A stretch of DNA of 64,000 nt, from NCBI RefSeq assembly GCF_000423925.1, contig NZ_AUIX01000015.1, positions 62,001 to 126,000 of the forward strand, read 5' to 3'. Within the stretch, counting starts at the first letter, position 1; each line of letters opens with the position of its first letter. Both the position numbers and the translations under genes were made by a program. Positions 53,027 to 62,042 of the stretch are shown here, in pieces. This DNA comes from Butyrivibrio sp. VCD2006 (GTDB taxonomy: Bacteria > Bacillota > Clostridia > Lachnospirales > Lachnospiraceae). The notes below the pieces were generated by a model. That model did not search any database, had not been told where the DNA came from, and worked only from the letters and a program-made list of their open reading frames with translations.

Positions 53027-53515
53027 ATGGGAAAAGTATATTTGATATGCGGGAAAATATGTAGTGGAAAAACATATTATGCGAAAGCACTTAAAGAGAA
53101 ATACAACGCAGTCATTCTATCAACAGATGAGGTGACGTATGATTTGATTAATAATGAGCAGGGAGAATTCTATAATGTTTTTGCTCAGCGTGTGAATAAT
53201 TATCTGAAAAAGAAAGCTGCAGAGATCTGTAAAGCAGGCGCCAATGTTATATTGGATTGGGGATTTTGGACTAAAGAGAACAGAACCGATATTTCAACAT
53301 ATTTAAAATCATGTGATGTAAGCTATGAATGGCATTATATTGATGCCAATGATGATACCTGGAACCGTAATATAGAAGAGCGCAATAAAAGAATCGAAGA
53401 AGGAAATGGCGGTTCAGACTTTTATGTTGATGAGGGGTTGCTAAATAAGCTACTTTCAATGTTTGAAATACCTGACAAATCTGAAATAGATGTCTGGTAT
53501 GAATTGAAGCGCTAA
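53027..53515 (+). CDS. P-loop kinase-like ATPase (AAA_33 type)
   Basis: A 162-residue protein with Walker A GKICSGKTYYAK (about residues 9-20), STDEVTYDL in the place of the kinase Asp motif, and VILDWGFWTKENR resembling the Walker B/substrate region of zeta-toxin- and gluconate-kinase-like proteins. It probably phosphorylates a small molecule or nucleotide. There is no antitoxin-like partner beside it, so a toxin role is not supported. GGAG lies before the ATG. Confidence 0.75.
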   Translation: MGKVYLICGKICSGKTYYAKALKEKYNAVILSTDEVTYDLINNEQGEFYNVFAQRVNNYLKKKAAEICKAGANVILDWGFWTKENRTDISTYLKSCDVSYEWHYIDANDDTWNRNIEERNKRIEEGNGGSDFYVDEGLLNKLLSMFEIPDKSEIDVWYELKR

Positions 53516-53758
53516 TTCAGATATAACCTTATCCGGATGCAGAGGAATCATATTATTTTTTCCGTACACAGACTCTATAGAGTGGCTTTGGTATCCGCTT
53601 CCGAAAAGTAGTGGAGACAGAGGTCTGCAATAATGATCTCGATGGTACGGTAGATCAGCTGTTTAGAAAAAACTTGGTATAATATTTTGCATTGCTCTAA
53701 GGGGTTTTGAGGCTTTGCGGATTTTATAATAATAAAAAACTAGATTGGGGTAGACAAA

Positions 53759-55306
53759 ATGGAAACAGAAAAAATAGTAGTGGATGCGACAGCGAGCGTA
53801 TCTTTCAACAATAACGTAGATTATTGCGTGGGCACAGGTCGACTGGGTCTTGCTCTTACGGAGGAATATCTAAAAGAGCTTAAATTTGTGCAAGACATGA
53901 TCGGCTTTTCCTATATCAGAGGCCATGGCCTTTTTTCAGATGATGTGGCTATTTACCATGAGTATGAGGAAAATGGCGAAAACAAGGTAGAGTATAACTA
54001 TACTTACATAGACAGGATTTTTGACAGGTTCTTAGAGCTTGGAATTCGTCCATATCTTGAACTTGGCTTTATGCCGGAGCAGCTTGCAAGCGGCACTCAG
54101 ACTATCTTTTACTGGAAGGGAAACACCACTCCTCCGAAGGAATATAAGAAATGGACGGACATGGTTATTGCTCTGCTTGAGCATTTGAGAGGCCGCTACG
54201 GTGAGGAAGTTACGGACTGGCCTATTGAAGTGTGGAATGAGCCAAATCTTCCCGGCTTTTGGTATAAGGCTGATATGGAGGAGTATTGCAAATTATTTAA
54301 AGAGACCTTCTTGGCAATAAAGGACTACGACGCACGCTTTAAGGTGGGCGGTCCTGCAATCTGCGGTGTCAGAGATGCAGAGTGGATTAAGGGGTTCCTT
54401 GATTTTTGTAAAAAAGAGGGAATTCATCCCGACAGGATTACGAGACATCATTATACGGTGGAATTTCCTGAGAGAATCGGTCACTATGACTACTCAAAGC
54501 TTGAGGATTCTAAGATGCGCTTTGAAAATCTTCAGTCCACAAGAGATATTGTGGATTCTTATGAGGAGTTTAAGGGACTGCCTATTCACCTCACAGAGTT
54601 TAGCACTTCTTACACACCAAGAGGCGTGATTCATGATACCAACATCAATGCAGCTTACCTTGCTAGGCAGCTTGCAGGTCTTGGGGATGTGAATGAGGCT
54701 TATTCATACTGGACTTTCGGTGATGTATTTGAGGAGCAGGGTGTTCAGAATTCCTTATTCCACGGCGGATTTGGCATGGTGGCAGCAGGCAATATTCCAA
54801 AACCAACCTTCTGGACATTCTACTTCTTCAAGCAGCTTAAGCTCTTTAGCCAGAAATGTGTTTATAGAGATGATAATGCTGTAATAGTTAAGAGCGACAA
54901 GGGCTTTGCAGGAATTCTCTGGAACATAGACGAAGGAGACAGGGTTAAAGAGATTTCTTTTAATCTTATAGCTGAGGAAAATGAGTACACACTGATAACC
55001 AAGACTGTGGATGAGACATGCTGTAATCCGCTTAAATTATGGCATGATCTGGGAGAGCCTGCTTATCCGACGAAGGAAGAGACTGAGCTTATAAAGAGTG
55101 CAGCCTGGCCGCTTGTTACGAGCAGTGTTGTGATGGCTGGAGGCGTGGCCTGTTCTGATGCTAACGCTAATAAAAATGCTGATAGTAACAAAACACTCAT
55201 ATCTGTACCTGTAAGAAATAACGGTGTTGTATATTTCACGCTCACCAAGAGAAATTTCACACCGGACAGAGGTTACGACTACGACAAGGTAGTTACATTT
55301 CACTAA
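53759..55306 (+). CDS. GH39 beta-xylosidase
   Basis: A 515-residue glycoside hydrolase of family 39. The acid/base is Glu161 in VWNEPNLPGFWY and the nucleophile is Glu280 in HLTEFSTSY, nearly the same positions (160 and 277) as in the characterised Thermoanaerobacterium enzyme. A C-terminal beta-sandwich follows the TIM barrel. There is no signal peptide, so it acts in the cytoplasm on imported xylo-oligosaccharides, releasing xylose. A TATAAT box lies at 53678-53683. A two-component sensor and a binding lipoprotein follow, which may sense plant sugars. Confidence 0.92.
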   Translation: METEKIVVDATASVSFNNNVDYCVGTGRLGLALTEEYLKELKFVQDMIGFSYIRGHGLFSDDVAIYHEYEENGENKVEYNYTYIDRIFDRFLELGIRPYLELGFMPEQLASGTQTIFYWKGNTTPPKEYKKWTDMVIALLEHLRGRYGEEVTDWPIEVWNEPNLPGFWYKADMEEYCKLFKETFLAIKDYDARFKVGGPAICGVRDAEWIKGFLDFCKKEGIHPDRITRHHYTVEFPERIGHYDYSKLEDSKMRFENLQSTRDIVDSYEEFKGLPIHLTEFSTSYTPRGVIHDTNINAAYLARQLAGLGDVNEAYSYWTFGDVFEEQGVQNSLFHGGFGMVAAGNIPKPTFWTFYFFKQLKLFSQKCVYRDDNAVIVKSDKGFAGILWNIDEGDRVKEISFNLIAEENEYTLITKTVDETCCNPLKLWHDLGEPAYPTKEETELIKSAAWPLVTSSVVMAGGVACSDANANKNADSNKTLISVPVRNNGVVYFTLTKRNFTPDRGYDYDKVVTFH

Positions 55307-55449
55307 ATTTTTATAAAAAAATAAGATACGCTTTAATAATATGAAAAATGTATGCCATTGATATTTAACAGACGGATTATTGCCTACTTTATGTTATTAT
55401 AATGATAACATCGTGCCATTTTTCTTTGCTGGAAACCGGAGGGCAGAGG

Positions 55450-58038
55450 GTGAAAAGAGGGCTGATTATAATAATAAATCTTTTGATAATGGGATCCATT
55501 CTGTTCTTTATCATCAGGTATGCGAATATTAAGGCGGAAGAGAGCAACAAAAATGCGATCATCGCCTTTGAAAAGATGACTGTAACTACAAATCAGATTA
55601 TCGCCAATTACCTTGAGGATGAACAGCATCTTTGTGATATATGGGCGAACTATATCAATCGTTCAGCGGAAGGTGGCACTCCAATGACTGCCGAGGACGC
55701 TGTATCATTCATCAGAAAGGCAAAGGTGTCTTCAGAGATTGAGGGGCACCTTATCTTTCTTGACACTTCAGGGCGGGAAGGCATATCCACTGCAGCCAAG
55801 GTATCTGACCCCAATGTATACACGGTTTCTTACAAGAATATAAATATTTTTGACAATATTGAAGATGAGTCTGATACGGATGAAGTAGTCAGCCTCACAA
55901 GAGCCTATACAAACCCCATGAACGGAGTGCAGTCTATTGCATTCCTGAATAAAGTGACTGTTTTTGACGAAGAAAGAGGTGAGACAAGGGAAGGCCTTTT
56001 GCTGCGCGTTGTTCCGTTAAGTCGCCTTGAACAAAAGCTTGTTTTCTTAAAAGGTGAGTACGAGAACGTTGAGATAAGTATCGTGGACAAAGAGGGTAAT
56101 TACGTAGTTCATGGTAAGTCCTTTAAGAACAGTAATTTCTTTGAGTACTACAAGTCTTATAATACATCTACGTCAGAAGAATATGAGCATGTGATCAAAG
56201 AGATAGCCGGTGGTACAGGCACCATGCCGATCAAGAACTTTAAGAAAGAGGACTGTATTTTATCGTACACTCCTCTTGAGACTATGACGACATGGTTCCT
56301 GCTGGCGTATATACCTGCAAAGGATCTGGTGGTAAGCAGGTCGATAGACTGGCAGCTTCTTGGTATAGCATCAATTGGCTTTTTACTTCTTTTGATATTC
56401 AATTCGATTGTCATGATGATCTACAACCGCGAGCTCTCAGAGGCTGCGAAGCAGGCAAATCAGGCAAATGAGGCCAAATCTAACTTTTTATCTACTATGT
56501 CCCATGACATCCGTACGCCTATGAATGCAATTCTGGGCTTAAATGAGATGGTCCTTAGGGATTCTCGGGATGACAATATCAGAATGTATGCGGAGAGTAT
56601 AAAAACTGCGGGAAGTACGCTCCTTAGCATCATCAACGATATTCTTGATTTTTCCAAAATAGAGGCCGGCAAAATGGAAATTATAAACGTTGAATACAGT
56701 TTTGCCTCCCTTCTTAATGACCTTGTAAATATGGTGCAAAAGAAAGCGGAAGACAAAGACCTTTCTTTTAATCTGGATATAGACAGGAGTATTCCCAGTG
56801 TCCTTTACGGAGACGAGATCAGGATCAAACAGGTCATCATAAATATTCTCTCGAATGCCGTAAAATATACAAAGCAGGGAGCCGTAACATTTTCTGTACA
56901 TGCTAATAAGCTCCAGGATAAGCCGGATATCGTCATGCTAAAAGTCAGTGTTGCGGACACCGGTATAGGTATAAAACCTGAAGACCTTGACAAGCTGTTT
57001 GTTGCTTTTGAACGTATTGAGGAAAAAAGGAATAGGAACGTTGAGGGCACGGGTCTTGGAATGACCATTGTTCAGCGGTTTCTTGACATGATGGGGAGTC
57101 ATCTTGAGGTTGAGAGCGAATATGGTAAGGGCTCAGTATTTTCCTTTGAACTTGAGCAGAAGGTCGTTAAATGGGATCCCATTGGAGATTTCGAGGAGGC
57201 CTTCAAACGTTCAATAATTGAAAGGAAGAACTATCATGAGAAGTTCACGGCACCGGATGCTAGAGTACTTGTGGTAGATGATACTCCTGTTAATCTTACT
57301 GTGTTTGTAAACCTGCTTAAAAAGACAGGGCTAAAGATCGATACGGCTGAAAGTGGTGATGAATGTATATCACTTTTTACTAAAAATAAATACGATGCAA
57401 TTTTCCTGGACCATATGATGCCTGATAAAGATGGTATTGAGACGCTCATGGAGATAAAGGCCATAACGGATACACCGAATATAGGGACTCCGGTAATCTG
57501 TCTTACTGCCAATGCGATATCGGGTATGCGGGAGATGTATACAAATGCAGGATTTGATGACTATCTCACCAAGCCGATTGACGCAGAACGACTGGAGATG
57601 ATGCTGCTACAGTATCTTCCGAAGGATAAGGTGATCATTGCATCTGATGACGATGACACTGAAGAATATGCACTTCCAAAATTCCTATATGATATTAAGG
57701 AGTTGGATTTAGACTCGGGGATTTCATATTGCGGCGACGAGGAGGATTATCTGGAGACTCTGGAGACGTTCCTTGGAAGTGCTAAGAAAAAAGCGGACGA
57801 GATTGAGAAATACTGGTCTGAAAGAGATTTAAAGAACGTAACAATAAAGGTTCATGGGCTTAAGAGCTCTTCAAGAGCGATAGGCGCATTAGAATTGGGA
57901 ACACTAGCCGAAAGGCTTGAGAAGGCCGGAAACAGCAGTGACGAGGAAGTGCTGGATAAAGAACTGGGAGAACTACTTTCCAGGTACAGACAGCTGGCGA
58001 AGGATCTTGAACCTTTAAATGACCTGGATGATATCTGA
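55450..58038 (+). CDS. Membrane hybrid histidine kinase with REC and HPt domains
   Basis: An 862-residue sensor. TM helix 1 is at about residues 4-25 (GLIIIINLLIMGSILFF), an extracellular Cache-like region runs to about 295, and TM helix 2 is at about 300-325. The HisKA domain has His352 (MSHDIRTPMNA), the HATPase has INILSNAVKYT, DTGIGIK and GTGLGM, the receiver has VVDDTPVN and Asp654 (FLDHMMPDKDG), and the HPt has His802 (KVHGLKSSSRA). So a full internal phosphorelay exists, but no output regulator is adjacent. GTG 55450 after GGAGGG is the start; ATG 55402 overlaps a TATAAT box and is probably untranslated. Confidence 0.92.
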   Translation: MKRGLIIIINLLIMGSILFFIIRYANIKAEESNKNAIIAFEKMTVTTNQIIANYLEDEQHLCDIWANYINRSAEGGTPMTAEDAVSFIRKAKVSSEIEGHLIFLDTSGREGISTAAKVSDPNVYTVSYKNINIFDNIEDESDTDEVVSLTRAYTNPMNGVQSIAFLNKVTVFDEERGETREGLLLRVVPLSRLEQKLVFLKGEYENVEISIVDKEGNYVVHGKSFKNSNFFEYYKSYNTSTSEEYEHVIKEIAGGTGTMPIKNFKKEDCILSYTPLETMTTWFLLAYIPAKDLVVSRSIDWQLLGIASIGFLLLLIFNSIVMMIYNRELSEAAKQANQANEAKSNFLSTMSHDIRTPMNAILGLNEMVLRDSRDDNIRMYAESIKTAGSTLLSIINDILDFSKIEAGKMEIINVEYSFASLLNDLVNMVQKKAEDKDLSFNLDIDRSIPSVLYGDEIRIKQVIINILSNAVKYTKQGAVTFSVHANKLQDKPDIVMLKVSVADTGIGIKPEDLDKLFVAFERIEEKRNRNVEGTGLGMTIVQRFLDMMGSHLEVESEYGKGSVFSFELEQKVVKWDPIGDFEEAFKRSIIERKNYHEKFTAPDARVLVVDDTPVNLTVFVNLLKKTGLKIDTAESGDECISLFTKNKYDAIFLDHMMPDKDGIETLMEIKAITDTPNIGTPVICLTANAISGMREMYTNAGFDDYLTKPIDAERLEMMLLQYLPKDKVIIASDDDDTEEYALPKFLYDIKELDLDSGISYCGDEEDYLETLETFLGSAKKKADEIEKYWSERDLKNVTIKVHGLKSSSRAIGALELGTLAERLEKAGNSSDEEVLDKELGELLSRYRQLAKDLEPLNDLDDI

Positions 58039-58080
58039 AAAGTGGATGATTTTCATTGAGTATAAGTGGAGGTATTGCTT

Positions 58081-59379
58081 ATGACAAAGACAGCTAAGAC
58101 GTTATTTTCTTTGAGCATGGTCGCTATGCTTCTTTTAGAGGGCTGTGGCAGCGGGAAGAAAGCGGAAGTTCCTTTTGAACCAAAGTATGACAAGGATACG
58201 GAGTTTTCTTTGACTGTTGCGGGTAGTTACGGTAACTTTGAGTCGCTTGAAGCAGAGTTTGAGCGCTTTTACGAATACTACCCAAACGCAAATCTGCAGT
58301 ATGTCACAATGGATGATTACAATAACGTCATATCCAGCGCTATTGTAAACAGCGAGCCGCCGGATATTTTCACGACTAACAGCTATATGATCGGCAATGA
58401 AATGTATGACGATATGTTTGAAGCCTGCGAGGTTTTGTCAGATTCTTCTGTTGGCATTGATTATTCCTGCATTAGGGAATCACTGATCAGAACTACGGAT
58501 TCGGGTGATGTTGTTATGCTCCCGATTTTTACCACATCCTACGGAATGCTAGTCAATATGGACATCTTTGAGAAGGAAGGATTAAAGGTTCCGACTAACT
58601 TTAAAGAGCTAATGGATGTTTGCACCAAGCTTAAAAATGCGGGATATGAATCTCCTGTGATGGGAACGGACAGATTCAGCGGATCGGGACTCTTTAATTG
58701 CTTTGTCTATCCGATGTATGCGTATAATGTTATTAAGAATAGCGATAAAATTGACGACCTCAACAATTTAGAGCCATCAGCAGGTGAGCTGATGCGCCCT
58801 TCATTAGAGAGACTATATGAATTTGTGAACTCTGACTGCATTGATGTGGCAAAATGTGAGGAGGAGATAGTAGACGAATATGACTCCGTAATCATGAGAT
58901 TTTTTGAGGGCGACGTACCGATGATGCTTGCTACCGGTGATGTGGTTTCGGGAACGGCAAAGAGAGAGAGTAAGTCTGATGCTTTTTCTGCGAATCCGTT
59001 CAAGTATAGATTCTTCACAGCACCTGCCGGGGACGATGGTGGATATTTTATCAACTCGATCAGCATCTGTTTTTCAGTAAATAAAAACAGCAGGAATATC
59101 GATATGGCCAATGAATTTATGCGGTTTCTTATCAGTAAGAAGGAGCTTGATAATATGGCCGGATTAAAGCGCCTTATCACGCCTGTAGATGATTTTTCGG
59201 CTGACGAACTATATTCGGCACTTGCTGATGTACCGGACGACAGGAGCTTTAGTGACAAGGAAACCGGTCTTCTGGATCAGGCAGTCAGACAATTCAGGGC
59301 TGCTATTTATGCTGTCGGCAACGGGACAATGACAGTGGATGAGGCTGTTGCAGCTTACGGAAGTATCCCTGAGGAATAG
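58081..59379 (+). CDS. Extracellular solute-binding lipoprotein, no transporter partner
   Basis: A 432-residue protein. A lipoprotein signal peptide ends at Cys22 (LLLEGCGSG; Glu at -2 is unusual in a lipobox). The rest matches ABC sugar-binding proteins of family 1: SLTVAGSYGNFESLEAEFER, VNSEPPDIFTTNS, FEGDVPMMLATGDV and FLISKKELDNMAG. No permease or ATPase gene is near. It begins 42 bases after the hybrid kinase with a GGAGG site, so it probably presents ligand to the kinase's Cache-like domain rather than feeding transport. That is an inference from gene order. Confidence 0.85.
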   Translation: MTKTAKTLFSLSMVAMLLLEGCGSGKKAEVPFEPKYDKDTEFSLTVAGSYGNFESLEAEFERFYEYYPNANLQYVTMDDYNNVISSAIVNSEPPDIFTTNSYMIGNEMYDDMFEACEVLSDSSVGIDYSCIRESLIRTTDSGDVVMLPIFTTSYGMLVNMDIFEKEGLKVPTNFKELMDVCTKLKNAGYESPVMGTDRFSGSGLFNCFVYPMYAYNVIKNSDKIDDLNNLEPSAGELMRPSLERLYEFVNSDCIDVAKCEEEIVDEYDSVIMRFFEGDVPMMLATGDVVSGTAKRESKSDAFSANPFKYRFFTAPAGDDGGYFINSISICFSVNKNSRNIDMANEFMRFLISKKELDNMAGLKRLITPVDDFSADELYSALADVPDDRSFSDKETGLLDQAVRQFRAAIYAVGNGTMTVDEAVAAYGSIPEE

Positions 59380-59404
59380 AACAGAATTCATTCTCTAGAT
59401 TAAT

Positions 59405-59410
59405 TATAAT
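59405..59410 (+). promoter_or_regulatory. Candidate -10 box before the leader ORF
   Basis: TATAAT lies 25 bases after the binding-protein gene and 70 bases before the leader ORF. The -35 is weak. Confidence 0.35.
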
Positions 59411-59480
59411 CAAAGAGGAGATTGCGATAGCGCATTCAAAAGCGTACTATCTTATTAGGGTAGGAGAAGGAGGAAAACGT

Positions 59481-59507
59481 ATGAAAAGATATGTAATCGC
59501 TCAGTAA
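59481..59507 (+). CDS. Eight-codon leader ORF (MKRYVIAQ)
   Basis: ATG at 59481 is preceded at 6 bases by a strong AAGGAGG, and the frame stops at TAA 59505-59507. The stop codon lies in the loop of a hairpin whose 3' arm can instead pair downstream (see next entry). This layout resembles leader peptides of attenuated genes; it could also be the 5' scrap of a lost gene. Confidence 0.45.
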   Translation: MKRYVIAQ

Positions 59508-59541
59508 TCTGAGCTTAAAATACAATAATCATTAAGCTCAG
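59499..59541 (+). promoter_or_regulatory. Two mutually exclusive hairpins after the leader ORF
   Basis: CTGAGC (59509-59514) can pair with GCTCAG at 59499-59504 (loop TAAT) or, extended as CTGAGCTTAA, with TTAAGCTCAG at 59532-59541 (10 perfect pairs). A ribosome on the leader stop codon would decide which forms. No T run follows, so any control would act on translation or stability of the next gene. Confidence 0.55.
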
Positions 59542-59570
59542 ATGGATCCGAAAAAAGACAGGAGGATTTG

Positions 59571-59867
59571 ATGAGCTATTTAAAAGCAGAAGATATTCTG
59601 CCACAAGAACTGATTGAAGCTATTCAGCAGTATGTAAATGGGACAAATATCTATATCCCATGTATAGACAAAAAAGATTGGGGGAGCAGGACCTGCTCAA
59701 AGAGATATTATGAATTAAGGAATCAGGAGATTCATGCACAATATATGGAAGGAATGTCAGTGGCTTGCTTGGCTGAAAAGTATTCACTTTCCGAGAAAAC
59801 TATATATAAGATTCTGAGTAAATTCCATATTGGTGCTACAGGTGAAATTAATAAGTCATTTGCTTAA
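59571..59867 (+). CDS. Mor-like/CD3324-type HTH protein
   Basis: A 98-residue protein. The N-terminal YLKAEDILPQELIEAIQQYV and the middle IYIPCIDKKDWGSRT are typical of the small CD3324 family. The C-terminal helix-turn-helix (MEGMSVACLAEKYSLSEKTI) resembles Mor/C transcription activators. It should bind DNA, but its targets are unknown; relatives often accompany antibiotic-resistance or acetyltransferase genes. ATG 59571 lies 5 bases after GGAGG. A terminator at 59896-59935 ends the transcript. Confidence 0.8.
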   Translation: MSYLKAEDILPQELIEAIQQYVNGTNIYIPCIDKKDWGSRTCSKRYYELRNQEIHAQYMEGMSVACLAEKYSLSEKTIYKILSKFHIGATGEINKSFA

Positions 59868-59895
59868 AAGTATTGCTGATAAAAACTATTGTAAA

Positions 59896-59935
59896 AGGTT
59901 CGAATGGGAGAAGAGCTTCCGTTCGAATCTTTTTT
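59896..59935 (+). terminator. Intrinsic terminator
   Basis: GGTTCGAA and TTCGAATC form the stem with further pairing toward an AGAGC loop, followed by six T. Confidence 0.8.
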
Positions 59936-59955
59936 GTTAAGGAGATAAGAGCGAA

Positions 59956-60468
59956 ATGAGAATTGAGACCGATAGATTAGAGATTAAAGAATTTACACTG
60001 GATATGGCATATGATGTTCACAAGAACTCGCTGGATGAGGATAACAGGAGATTTGTACCGGATGAGGTTTTTGAGACAGAAGAGGATGCAAAAGAGACGA
60101 TAGAATTCCTGATGTCACAGTATGGCAGTGCAGATGGACCTTTGGTATATCCTGTGTTTGTAAAAGAAGACAACAAAAATATAGGCTATGTCCAGATGGT
60201 TCCGATCGATGATGGTAAGTGGGAAATTGGATACCATATTGCGAAAGATTATACAAGAAAAGGCTATGCCACAGAGGCAGTGACTGCCTTTTTACCTGTT
60301 GTGGCGGGGGTTGTGAACACAAAAGAAGTGTATGGCATTTGCCTAAGTGAAAATGTGGCATCCAAGCACGTACTTAATAAATGCGGCTTTGAAGCCATTT
60401 TTGAAGGCCTTGGTGATTACCAGGGAGAAAAGCGAGAGATATTTAGGAGTGTATGGAAAAGTAAGTAA
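59956..60468 (+). CDS. GNAT-family acetyltransferase, RimJ/RimL-like
   Basis: A 170-residue protein of the Acetyltransf_3 type: RIETDRLEIKEFTLDMA at the start, YHIAKDYTRKGYATEAVTAF (acetyl-CoA loop) and LSENVASKHVLNKCGFEAIF near the end. Relatives acetylate ribosomal protein N-termini or small molecules; which applies is unknown. AAGGAGATAAG lies before the ATG. The next gene starts 9 bases after it, so they form an operon. Confidence 0.85.
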   Translation: MRIETDRLEIKEFTLDMAYDVHKNSLDEDNRRFVPDEVFETEEDAKETIEFLMSQYGSADGPLVYPVFVKEDNKNIGYVQMVPIDDGKWEIGYHIAKDYTRKGYATEAVTAFLPVVAGVVNTKEVYGICLSENVASKHVLNKCGFEAIFEGLGDYQGEKREIFRSVWKSK

Positions 60469-60477
60469 GGAGAAAAA

Positions 60478-61029
60478 GTGGAAGAACAATATTATTATCA
60501 TGTAATATCTGATGTTCGAAAGCATGCGGGGGAGCATCTTATTTTGGATGAAAAACATCCCAATGGAGTATATAAGCGTATTCAGGAACAGAAAGAAGTA
60601 GTTGATGATATTGCAGCGAATCCTGAGAAATATAAGGATGCGGAATTATCATATCCTGTGCAGGTGGCAATAAGGGAGCTTGCTCTGGAAAAAGTAAGGA
60701 AGGAAAAATATCCTCAATATCCATCCAGGATGGCATCTTTATATGTATCAAAATCATTTAAAGAGGCTGAGCAGTGGGGAGACTATTTTGCCAAGCTCGG
60801 AAGACCCACCTATGGAATCGCCAAGATCAAGGTTAACGGCAATGTCTACGAAGGCGATGCCTACAAGTGTTTTGATGGAACCCCTGATGAGGAAGAAAAT
60901 CTGAAGATGGCTGAAATCTATTGGCAAAACGGAGAAAATGAAGATGGCCGTGAGCGCATAGTCGAGATCCTTGCTGACGGAGATATTGAATTCGTCGAGA
61001 TTGTAAAAGAGATAAATGCAAATATTTAA
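60478..61029 (+). CDS. DUF2441-family protein
   Basis: A 183-residue protein of a small uncharacterised family, recognised from QYYYHVISDVRKHAGEHLIL, EKYPQYPSRMASLYVSKSF, KLGRPTYGIAKIKV and DGDIEFVEIVKEINANI. It is soluble and acidic, with no catalytic motif I can identify. The fold may relate to ADP-ribosyltransferase-like proteins, but that is a guess. The start is GTG with AAGGAG 5-6 bases upstream. Confidence 0.7.
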   Translation: MEEQYYYHVISDVRKHAGEHLILDEKHPNGVYKRIQEQKEVVDDIAANPEKYKDAELSYPVQVAIRELALEKVRKEKYPQYPSRMASLYVSKSFKEAEQWGDYFAKLGRPTYGIAKIKVNGNVYEGDAYKCFDGTPDEEENLKMAEIYWQNGENEDGRERIVEILADGDIEFVEIVKEINANI

Positions 61030-61044
61030 GTTGGGGGAGTTCAA

Positions 61045-61827
61045 ATGGTAGACGGACATATTCATATAGAGTATGGCGATTACACGCTCGAGTGGATTGA
61101 GAAGTTTGTGGACAAAGCGGTAGAAATGCAGCTTGATGAGATTTACCTTCTTGAGCATAACTACATGTTTAAAGAGTTTGCTCCGATGTATGAGTCAGTG
61201 TGTGCGGGTAGTGAGTTTGTAAATGATTGGTTTCACAGAAACGCCGGTAGAAAGAACTATGATGAGTTTCTGGAACTGGCTGATAAAGTAAGAGAAAAAG
61301 AGTATCCGGTTAAGATCAAGTTTGGGCTTGAGGTATGTTACTTCAGAGATTATGAGGATTTTGTGGTGGAACATACAAAGGATAAGGGCCTGGACTTTTT
61401 GCTTGGCAGCATTCATTTTGTGGGTAACTTTGCTTTTGACCATACCGCAGAATTATGGGAAGGAATAGATGTAGATAAGACTTACAGAGACTATTTTGAA
61501 GACTCGATAGCACTGGCCAACAGCCATGTATTTGATGGAATAGGTCATCCTGATGCCATAAAACTTTTCGGACATAAACCCTCTTATGCTCTTTCTGATT
61601 ATTACGAGAGACTTGCGAAGGCACTTTCCGATAGTAATATGTATGCTGACCAAAATAGCGGAGTGGAGCGAAGATGCCATGATACTGCACCCCTTGGCAT
61701 GGATGCAGAACTGATCAGGGCGCTTAAGAGGCATAACGTAAAAATCATTACTTCTTCAGATGCTCATCATCCTGAGGATGTTGGCTACAAGATCAGAGAG
61801 CTGAATGAATGCGTAATAAATGCATAA
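61045..61827 (+). CDS. hisK: PHP-domain histidinol-phosphatase (HisJ/HisK type)
   Basis: A 260-residue PHP-family phosphoesterase. Metal ligands are visible in DGHIHIEYGD (HxH), YLLEHNY, FGLEVCY, LGSIHFV, GHPDAI and SSDAHHPEDVG. In Firmicutes this family dephosphorylates histidinol phosphate in histidine synthesis. No other his genes are here, so either it is a scattered his gene or it acts on another sugar or amino-alcohol phosphate. GGGGGAG lies before the ATG. Confidence 0.82.
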   Translation: MVDGHIHIEYGDYTLEWIEKFVDKAVEMQLDEIYLLEHNYMFKEFAPMYESVCAGSEFVNDWFHRNAGRKNYDEFLELADKVREKEYPVKIKFGLEVCYFRDYEDFVVEHTKDKGLDFLLGSIHFVGNFAFDHTAELWEGIDVDKTYRDYFEDSIALANSHVFDGIGHPDAIKLFGHKPSYALSDYYERLAKALSDSNMYADQNSGVERRCHDTAPLGMDAELIRALKRHNVKIITSSDAHHPEDVGYKIRELNECVINA

Positions 61828-61880
61828 AATATATGGACCCGGGTACGGAGTTAGTGATCCATTTTCAAAATGCAAGTCTA

Positions 61881-61912
61881 ATACCCACAGCCATGCGGAT
61901 GTGGGTTCTTTG
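61881..61912 (+). terminator. Intrinsic terminator
   Basis: ACCCACA-gccatgcgga-TGTGGGT followed by TCTTTGTT. Confidence 0.7.
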
Positions 61913-61946
61913 TTGTCCAAGTTACATTTTCACATCGTGGCTGTCC

Positions 61947-61982
61947 AAATCAGTGCAAAATCAGGCTAAATCAGTGTAAAAT
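61947..61982 (+). promoter_or_regulatory. Pair of 15-bp direct repeats, possible operator
   Basis: AAATCAGTG(C/T)AAAAT occurs at 61947 and 61968, 21 bp apart (two helical turns), about 60 bp before the WYL regulator. They may be the regulator's own binding sites. Confidence 0.45.
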
Positions 61983-62042
61983 AGAAACATGACATATAGA
62001 TGACATGTTTTGCGTGTTAAGCTAAATTCAGAAGGTGATCAA

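Noticed and set aside
53027..53515. P-loop kinase as a zeta-type toxin
   Set aside because: No antitoxin-like gene is adjacent and it follows an acetyltransferase in a plain operon.
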